Notes under the pieces: generated by a model
What the model saw: the letters and a program-made list of their open reading frames with translations, nothing else
Database searches by the model: none
Told to the model about the DNA's origin: nothing
Assembly: GCF_037893015.1 (NCBI RefSeq)
Contig: NC_133660.1
Coordinates: 286,227,078 to 286,291,077 of the forward strand
From: Macrotis lagotis
Lineage: Eukaryota; Chordata; Mammalia; Peramelemorphia; Peramelidae
Reading direction: 5' to 3'
Length of the DNA: 64,000 nt
Shown here: piece after piece, positions 23,901-32,900 of the stretch
Position numbering within the stretch: the first letter of the stretch is position 1
How the letters are laid out: the number at the start of each line of letters is the position of its first letter
Made by a program: the position numbers and the translations under genes

Positions 23901-26900
23901 ACATTATTTTCCATTTTAAAAATTTGTTTTATGTTTTTTCCCTCTCATGATTTTTTCCTCCTTTTGTTTTGATTCTTTCATAACATTACTAGTTTGGAAA
24001 TATGTTTAACATAGTTGTACCTGTATAAACTAGAATAGATTATTCATTGTCAAGGGGAGGGGGGAGGGGAAGGAGGAAGGGAGAAAAATGTGGAACTTAA
24101 AAACCTTAATAGAAAAACAAATGTTGCAAACTTTCTTTGCATGTAGTTGGAAAAAATTAATTTTAAAAAAATAAGGCCCAGATTAAACTCTTTTACATAG
24201 TTTAAAAACAAACCAAACAAACCCAATGAAGATCTGGGAGGGAAAGGCACTCAGATTTTCTGACCCAAACAGAAACAAGTGCTAGTTATACTTACTCTGA
24301 GCCATGAGGACCTAAAGAAGGATCAAGTGAGACTTGGGCTGGGCCCTAATACTGACCAATCAATGAGAGCCATGTCCTTAAAAAAGAAATCTAGCCTAAA
24401 ATTCCCAAGATAACTTGTGAGACTTCAGCAATCAAAATGTATATTTCTTTGGTAGAGCACCCACAGATAAAGGCATGATTTCCTATAGGGAGAGAGGAGA
24501 GGAGGGAGGGAGAGAGGGATGGAGGGGAGAAAAAGAAAGGAAGGACTTGTGTTGCCCAAATGGAACTGGTCAGTTGGGTTCCCAGTGGATAGCTCCAACT
24601 ACTTAACAATGTCCTTCCTTCTTGAAGAGAATCAGGAACATATAAGGAGACATTAGGTAGGAGGGAAGATTCACAGACTGCCAAGGCCAAGGTCCTTTCC
24701 TACTCTGAGGTTCCATGGTCCTCATCATTTAAGCAGTTCAAATTGAAGTCAAGACCCATTATAAAAAATGTCCAAGGGGCGGCTAGGTGGCGTAGTGGAT
24801 AAAGCACTGACCCTGGAGTCAGGAGAACCTGGGTTCAAATCCAGTCTCAGACACTTAATAATTACCTAGCTGTGTGGCTTTGGGCAAGCCACTTAACCCC
24901 ATTTGCCTTGCAAAAACCTAAAAAAAAATAAAAAGTCCAGGTCCAGTTCTGATTTGGTTGTATTAAATCCTATTTCAGACAAATGGGTTAATATTCCCTG
25001 GGACTCTGAAATTCATTATAGAAAAACTTCAAAGACTGTTCATTTAAACTCTGTGGTGACACACAAGAGTGATGTGAAAGCTTTCTTGTACTATCATTTA
25101 AGAAAAGGTCAAGTGGATAAAGAGCCTGGATGGCAATCTGTTTAGAGCAGGTAAATTCTCCTGGAAAACAAATGTTCGCTGCTCCTGAAAAGCATTCCAG
25201 GCCATGGAGCCACATGTCTGGCTGGTCATTCTTGTCTTTGGGGGCCTAATACCAATCACTTTGTGCTTCTCCCTAAGAAGGTTTCCTCTAATGGAGGCAG
25301 GCTTTATTCCTTAGTTGGGATTGGTGTTTGATGTATATAAATGTAGAAGATACAATACTTTTTAAAGACTGAGGACATCTAAAAGCATTCCAAATGTGCA
25401 GTTCAAAGTCACAGGAAATACCTACTTTTCATAATCTGCATCAGCAGGTTTTCGAGCTTTTTCTTTTTTCAGACGCTTCACGTTTCGGTCTGTTATCAGT
25501 CTTTCTCCAGGTATAGTTGGAATCCCTAAATTCTTAGCAAAAGCAGCCACACCTTGACCAGTCAGGAATGAGTGGTTTGTCTGATTCAGAAAGGAAAAGA
25601 GACTCATTAGACCTCCCGGAACTGTCCCAATTGGGTGGAGGCAACTGCAGCCAGTGTAGAGATGTAGAAAATGTATCTTCTGAATACAGATTCCATTCAT
25701 TTATTTTTTCTGGTAGCAGCTGAAACTGCTGAGATGGCATAGATTTCCAAAACAGAAAAGGGAGTCGATACCATTCAATATACCACTCTCTTAAGAACAT
25801 CATCAGTTAATGACTTGGTTGGTCCACCTGGTGCCTAAATGAGGAGGAAAGGGAGTAGCCCAGAGGAAGCTTAAGGTCCCACACATTAAATGCCTTCCTG
25901 CTAGTTAAGCAATCCCTTCATTACTACATGTGCCACAGACTGGCACAGACCAGTGACAGACTCTCATTCAACACTGTTTAGACTCATTTCACCTATTTTA
26001 TAGAACCATGCCAGGAAGCACAGGCTTCTTGTGGCTGTTATAGCTCTTCAGTCTGGAGGATGTCACTGCTAAGTCACAGGGAAAAGATATTCATTATTTA
26101 GGTGTACCTTTTCCATAACAAGACGGGCAACTTTAATGGGGTTTGCGATGTTCTTGACTGAAGACACAGCTCCCGAGTTCAGGTTTTTTCCATCCATGAT
26201 GCTAGCATCCATTTCAACTTGACCATTCTCATTCAAGACAGACCCTTTACCTATAAGAAAAAGCAGGGGGATGGGGACCTCAACTGTCATTTTATGTTCA
26301 TCAAGTGCCTCCTATGTGTGAAACATCAAGGATACAATTCCTCTCACTCACCCCACAGACACCAGAGAAGTGAACAGAAGGTGAGCAGAGGGGGAGGAAA
26401 ATGAATGAAGGCTTAACTGAGCTTTGGTAGAAAGGAGATAAAAAAAAAAAAGGACTTGATTCCAATTTGTTGACTTTTGGGGAACCAAGTTTAATTTCAA
26501 TTTATTCTTAGCTTGAAATGACTGCCAATTAAAATCCAATTTTATGAGAATATTGGACAAAACTAGGTACTGGTTTACATAGTACATGTAGTATAAATAT
26601 TACTATTGTTTTAAATTTATGCAGGCTAAAATAGTTATCTAAAAAAATCAGGAGATGCAGTTCAGTTGTGATAAATGACCTCATATAATGTAGTAAGAAG
26701 GAAAGAGATAGGATTTGAATCCAGGTCCCAGCCTGAGGTTGAGGGCTCTGCTTAGGCCAAAGCCTCATCTGGGCAAAACGAGGGTATATGAGGGATCATC
26801 GAAGGCCTGAGGCTGTGGGTCCTTTAGCAGAAAGAGTGAACCACATTGGCCATGACTGAGTGTGGAGGTAAAAATAATCTTCCAAACTCAACAACAAACA

Positions 26901-29900
26901 TGGGTTCTGTTAAGGTGGGATCAGAAACAGGAGCTATTTCCTCATATGAGTTTCAATTGTTAGGAAAAATCAGTAGAGAAGTTAAAAAAAATAAACAAAT
27001 ATTATAAAGTGGATAAGGCCAAGCAAATTTTATGTGTTAAACCATTCAACAAATATTTTCTGAGGGTCTAGTAGGTGTGCTTAGCACTGAGCCGGGTGCT
27101 AGGAGGGCCAGGAAAGACAAAAGGATCAAAGTAAGGCAGCATCTTTCTAAAGGTGGATCTGGAGGCAGTGAACCTGGATTGGGAGACAGGATCTGGGTTC
27201 CAGTCTTGACTTGATCTCCAATGACCTGTCGCACTTGGGGGTGAGTCACTTTCTGTCTCTGCCCTCAGTTTCCCTGCTTGTAAATGCCAAGACAAGACCA
27301 GATGCCCTCTACATTGCTGACAGATCCCACAGAGAAGGACTAAAGAAGGTCAGAGAAGCCAGAGCTCAACCCCTTGAGAGACTGTTCATTATCTCAACAA
27401 GACTGAATTGTTGGGTAACAAGCTCTCCTGGGAGGGACAGGGTTTAACTGAATCCGACTGCAGGTGAAAGATCACAATATGACACAATATGACCCAATAT
27501 ACTTTTTGTGTGTGTATGATGGACCCTTTGGGAAGTCTGGTAGAATCTGAGGACCCCTTCTCAAAATGATGTTTTTAAATGTATAAAATAAAAAATATAA
27601 AGCATAACAAAGGGGATTAATTCTATTGGAATATAAGCTATCAAAAAAGCTCTAGAGGATATCTAGAATATTCAAAACCAGGAGGTAAATTCACAAATAA
27701 GTACCAATATTCAGTTAACAATCTTTCCTAACTGAGTCAATGTCAAGTAGCAACATCAAATAGAAGGGTAGAGTTCCCTAGCTGCCAAGAATTTCACTTC
27801 TGTCCCCAATGGTGTGGAGGGGTCAGACGGCAGCTCTTGGTTCTCAACCAGTCTTGGTGTGAGGTCCACCACCTCAAGGCTCTGCCTCTTCTCTCCAACC
27901 CCTTTTCCTGTCTTCCACCAGGACCAGAGTTTTCTTTCATCAGTCACTCATAGTTCAGTTAGATGCCCACTATCTATTGCCCCATTATGTGGGAAGATTC
28001 TTTACTGGGTGTGCTTCCTTGGCTGACCCAGACTCCCAGGACTAGACATGATAGAGTCATTTTAGAAAAGGACACTGATAGTCTTTTTGAAGTGGCAAAA
28101 AATGGGAAATTGAGGGGATGCCCAACATCTGGGGAACGGCTGAACTAATTGTGGTATAAGAATGTCATGGAATACAATTGTTCTGTAAGAACCCATGAGC
28201 AGTCAGACTTTAGAGAAGTCTGGAGAGATTTGCAAGAATTGATACTGAGTGAAGAGAGCAGAACCAGAAGCACACTGTTCATACTAACAGCAACATTGGA
28301 TAATGATCAACTATGGACTTGTTCACTTCAGCAAAACAATAATCAAAGAGAGTTCTAAAAGACTTGTGATAGAAAATACCATCCATATCAAAAAAAAGGA
28401 ACCATGGAGTTTAAATGCAGACCAAAACTTCCTATCTTCAGTTTTTAAAAGTTGTCTTTTATATTATGTTTTTCTGTTTTTTTTTTCATTTGAATTTGAT
28501 TCTTCTTTCACAACATGATTAATATGGATATATATGTTTAAAACAGCTATACACATATAACCTATATTAGATTGCTTTCTATCAAGGGGAGAGGAGAGGG
28601 AAGGGAGGGAGAACCTTATCAAACATTAATTGGTGAAAACTAGCTTTACATGTAGTTATCTTTTTTTTAAGTTAAAATATCTTTAAAAATAGCTTTAAAA
28701 TTAAAAAAAGGACACTGATAAACCTGAGAGGCTATCCAGAAAAGGTCCATAAAGGAAGACTCAAGACTCAATCATGCTCCATGTGCATTAGCTAAGAGAC
28801 TTGGGATTCTATTTTCAAGTAGCAGAAGGACTGGGTCAGGAGGAAGATGGGCTGGATTTGGTGGTTGGCTCTGAGAGGGTAAAAGATGGTGAAACAGGCA
28901 GAAGTGAGGTCAGGAGACCCTGACAGGAACACCAAGCCTTGTCGGAGGGCTGCTATGGGAGACAAGGGGCTTTCTCCGTACTTGAGGGTAGATGAGTAAG
29001 GATATCAGAGGTAGGATTCTCATCCAGATGAGTTCAGAAGGTGACATGATCAAAACCACGTGGGACAAAGTGGCATGAAGAAAGGATTAGAAAAGAAGAG
29101 ACAAAGTCTGATTGAAAAGCTAGTCATTGGCACTTGTCCTTAAGACTTGGGGGGGGGACACATCAAGAAAAGCACAGACAAGATAGATGTGATGATGGTG
29201 AGAAGGAACAGGTCAAGATTCTAAACATGGGACCATGGTGGGGTTACTGAGAAGGTAGAAAAGATCATCTACTCAGTCTGAACCTCTCAGTCTTATTTAC
29301 TTCTGCCCCCCCCAACTTACCTGCATTGAATTCGGGGTCATCCTCCAGCAACACCACGGCTACTTCGACAGCGTCAATGGCTGTGCCGCCATCTCTCAGG
29401 ACGTTGTAACCTGACTGAGCAGCTTTGGTAACACCCTCTCTCACTTTGTCTGAGCGTTCCTTAGAGATGGAGGTAGCTCCTCCATGAACCACAATAACAG
29501 GTTCTGAGAACCAAAGAGGATAAAAACCAAGAGCTTTTCAGGACAATGGTCTGTCCAATAGGTCAAACAGGAGGAGTGATCTTCACATGATATTTTTTGT
29601 TAAGAGCCATAGATATAAGCATCTGCGGAGTGCTAGGTTCATCCTAAGCACACTTCATAAATGGCATCCCATCTGAATCTCACCTGGGGAGAGAGCTGTC
29701 ATGATCCCCATTTTACAGGTGAGGGAACTGAGGCAGGTAATGGTGAAGGGACCTGCCCAAGGTCACATAGCTAGAAAGTATCTGAAGATGGATTTGCACT
29801 TAGGTCTTCTTGACTTCATATCTAGCTGCCTCACTCTGCCTCTCCCTATCTCTACTGATATGTCTATAACTCTCTTTTCAATTTTTTTTGTTGTTCAATT

Positions 29901-32900
29901 ATATACTTCATGACCCCATTTGAGGTAGAGATCCTGGAGTGGTTTGCTATTTCCTTCTGAAGTTCATTTTACAGATGAGGAAACTGAAGCAAGCCCCTGC
30001 TTCAGTTAAGTTAACTGGCCCAAGATCATATATCTGAGGCTGGATTTGAGCCTTCCTAATTCCAGGCTGGAGCTCCATCCACTGAGCTACCTAGCTGCCC
30101 TCTACACAATTAATTCAATATAATTAAAAATTACTCTTTCTAATAAGCTTAAGATGCAAGCCAGCTGGATCACCCTCCTGACCTTCTCTTTTCTCTTCTG
30201 CAAACTGAGCTCAGTTTAGCTTGTATTTATTTACATATATGTTTCATTCTCATTCTAAACATGAGGAAGTTGATTTACTGGAGTTAGATAGAAAGGCAAA
30301 CAACAGGAAGGAGGATGAAGAAAGGCCCCTCAATTCCCTAGCCAGGGTTCTTTCCATTGTACCACCCTGCCTCCTCTTAAGGACAGTGACTGGATCCCAG
30401 ATCTCATCTAGTAAAGTGAAGCTAACCCCTCCACAGAGCACCCTTAGGGCTTCCCAAGGTACTAGAGCAGAGGTGCCAGCAACATGAGGGCCCCCAACCC
30501 TCCCAGATTAAGGTATAATTGGGAAGTACTGAACAAAATAAAATGCAGTGATGTATAGAGATAATCTTAATGGGGGTATGGTGGCAGACAACTTTATGGA
30601 TGGCTCAGGGAACCCCATTTCTAATTAAGTTCAATTGTCCTGGAGCTCTAAGAGATTAAGGGAGCTGCCTTTGAAGGCAGCTTCAAGTCAGCTCCCCAGC
30701 TCCTGCCCATACATCCCATAATTGCCCCCTAATAGGGAGACCCAGTGACAGATGACCTGTTTATTCCATAAAGATGAGGCTGGCTTCAGAGAGGGATGGG
30801 TTTTTTTTTACTCTAGTACTCTCCCAGACCGTAACCATCCCTCCCCTCCATATATCTGGGAAGAGGAAGGCACCCCTAGCAGTTCCCATCATGTTGGAAA
30901 GGTGGCAGGTACTGACCAAAGAAGGAAGAGGTAAAGGAATGAGGATTGTCAGAATTGTCTGAATGAGAGGTGTTGGGAGCCAGGGTCTCTAAGCTGTTTG
31001 ACACAGTCGCAGCAAGAAGACTCAGCAGTCACACTGCCTGATGGAACAACATTTCCTTCTTCAATATATACAGGGATTCCATGTATACCCATATTTATAG
31101 GTCTATTATTGATTGCAAAACTTACTCATCCTAATAGTGGAATGACTATAAAGGAAGGATTTCAGAGAAATTCCTTGAATAAAACAGATTGTGAACTCTG
31201 TCCAAATTTAACAGGACTGCCTCTCCCTGAGACATACAAAAGGCTTCAACATTATGAGATCTTTGGAAGACACAGCACTGGGAGTTCCAGGGAGATGTCA
31301 GAATATATACAGGGAAACCAGATACAGGATGGGTCAGATAGAATTCCAGGGAAATTAACAGTTTTGCCCCCCTTATCATACACAGGAATATATGATAAAG
31401 ATGGCGAGAGAATAGTTAGTATAGGTAACCAATATGTGAACTCTAACAGCTTTAGTTTATTGGGAAAGAATAAAAAGTCATAGAAACCGTAGCGTCTACC
31501 AACAAGGGCTCAAAGGAAAATTAATTATTGAAGGAGTCAATGGACAGGTGGACAAACATAGCTACCCTCACTATAGGTTGTCAAGGGAGCATATCGAAAA
31601 CATTACATGTGCGGTGCAAAAACATAGAAGCATGCCATTAAACAAATTATATCAAAGATTATTCTAAGGAAAGTTCTGTTGAATCAATAACTTTACTATG
31701 CAGCAGCAAACTAGGCAACAGGCAGGTTGAGGTCATCACGGTCTGAGCAGGGACAAGAAAATTAACGACATGATTGAGAATCACACCTGTAACCACTGCA
31801 TGATCAGACTCGTAACCATATGAACTATATGATTAATGATGAAAATTGTACACTTTTGTAACCAAGGAAATGATTTTAGTTTGCTTGTTTCATATGATTC
31901 TGAAAGTATAAAAATAAATCTAATCAGCTGACAGTCAGTCAACCTGCTCCTGCCTTTACCCACTTGTTGACTCAACTCATTTCGCCGACTCTCTCCCTCC
32001 TGTCAGGTTCCAAGGACCCCGCAGAGGCTGGACCCCTGCAGACTGGCTGAGAGGAGCCTGGGACGTCAGTCATCTTGAAGGTGTTTACAGGGCATTGGCT
32101 TCCAACTGGGAAAAGAATCACAAAACGTCAGGGCCCCAAATCCAATCCATGAAAGCAGATGTGCCTTCAAAGCGTCCTCTTCCAGAAAATCTCTAGTGAG
32201 GAGAAACAGACTCTTTGGGGGCAGGTGACCTTTCATTCTCCTTATTACAGTTTGGGGATGCCAGACTGGAGTCAGGAGGACCCGAGTTCAAATCTGACTT
32301 CTGGACACTTTCTAGCTAAGAGACCCTTCATCCTGCTTGTCTTGTTTCCTCATTGGTAAAATGAGCCTCAGAAGGAAATGGATCTCTACCCAGAAAACCC
32401 CAAATGGGGTCATGGAGAGTTGGACACAACTAGTGAGGAATCATCTCTCTCTCTCTCTCTTTTTTTTTTTTTTAAAGATTTTTGCAAGGCAATGGGGTTA
32501 AGTGGCTTGCCCAAGGCCACATAGCTAGGTTATTATTAAGTGTCTGAGGCCGGATTTGAATTCAGGCACTCCTGACTTCAGGGCTGGTGCTCTATCTACT
32601 GTGCCACCCAGCTGCCCCGAGGAATCATCTCTTACTGAACCTAACTCGGACTCCGGGCACTCTCTACCCTTACTCTGGCTCTGCCCTCAGTGGTCAGCCC
32701 TTCCACCATCATATCCTCCCCAAGTATCTGTTTCTCTAACTCCTTCAGCCAACCCTCCAGGGCCTGATCTCGCAGCCCCTCACCATGTGGGGCACCCTCC
32801 TCTGAATTCTGTCCAAGTCATTCATATTCCTCTTAAAACATGGGCCCAGACTTGTCCCATTGGGACTATTCCCTTCCTCAGTTCTGCATAGCCCACATCT

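Larger units (their letters stand above)
21362..25425 (-). other. ASRGL1 intron 4
   Basis: Donor GTAGGT at 25425, acceptor TTCAG at 21362. It holds two full WSINE1 copies nested in or near L1 sequence plus others listed separately; 21.4-22.5 kb and 24.2-24.7 kb show only purine-rich tracts. Confidence 0.85.
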
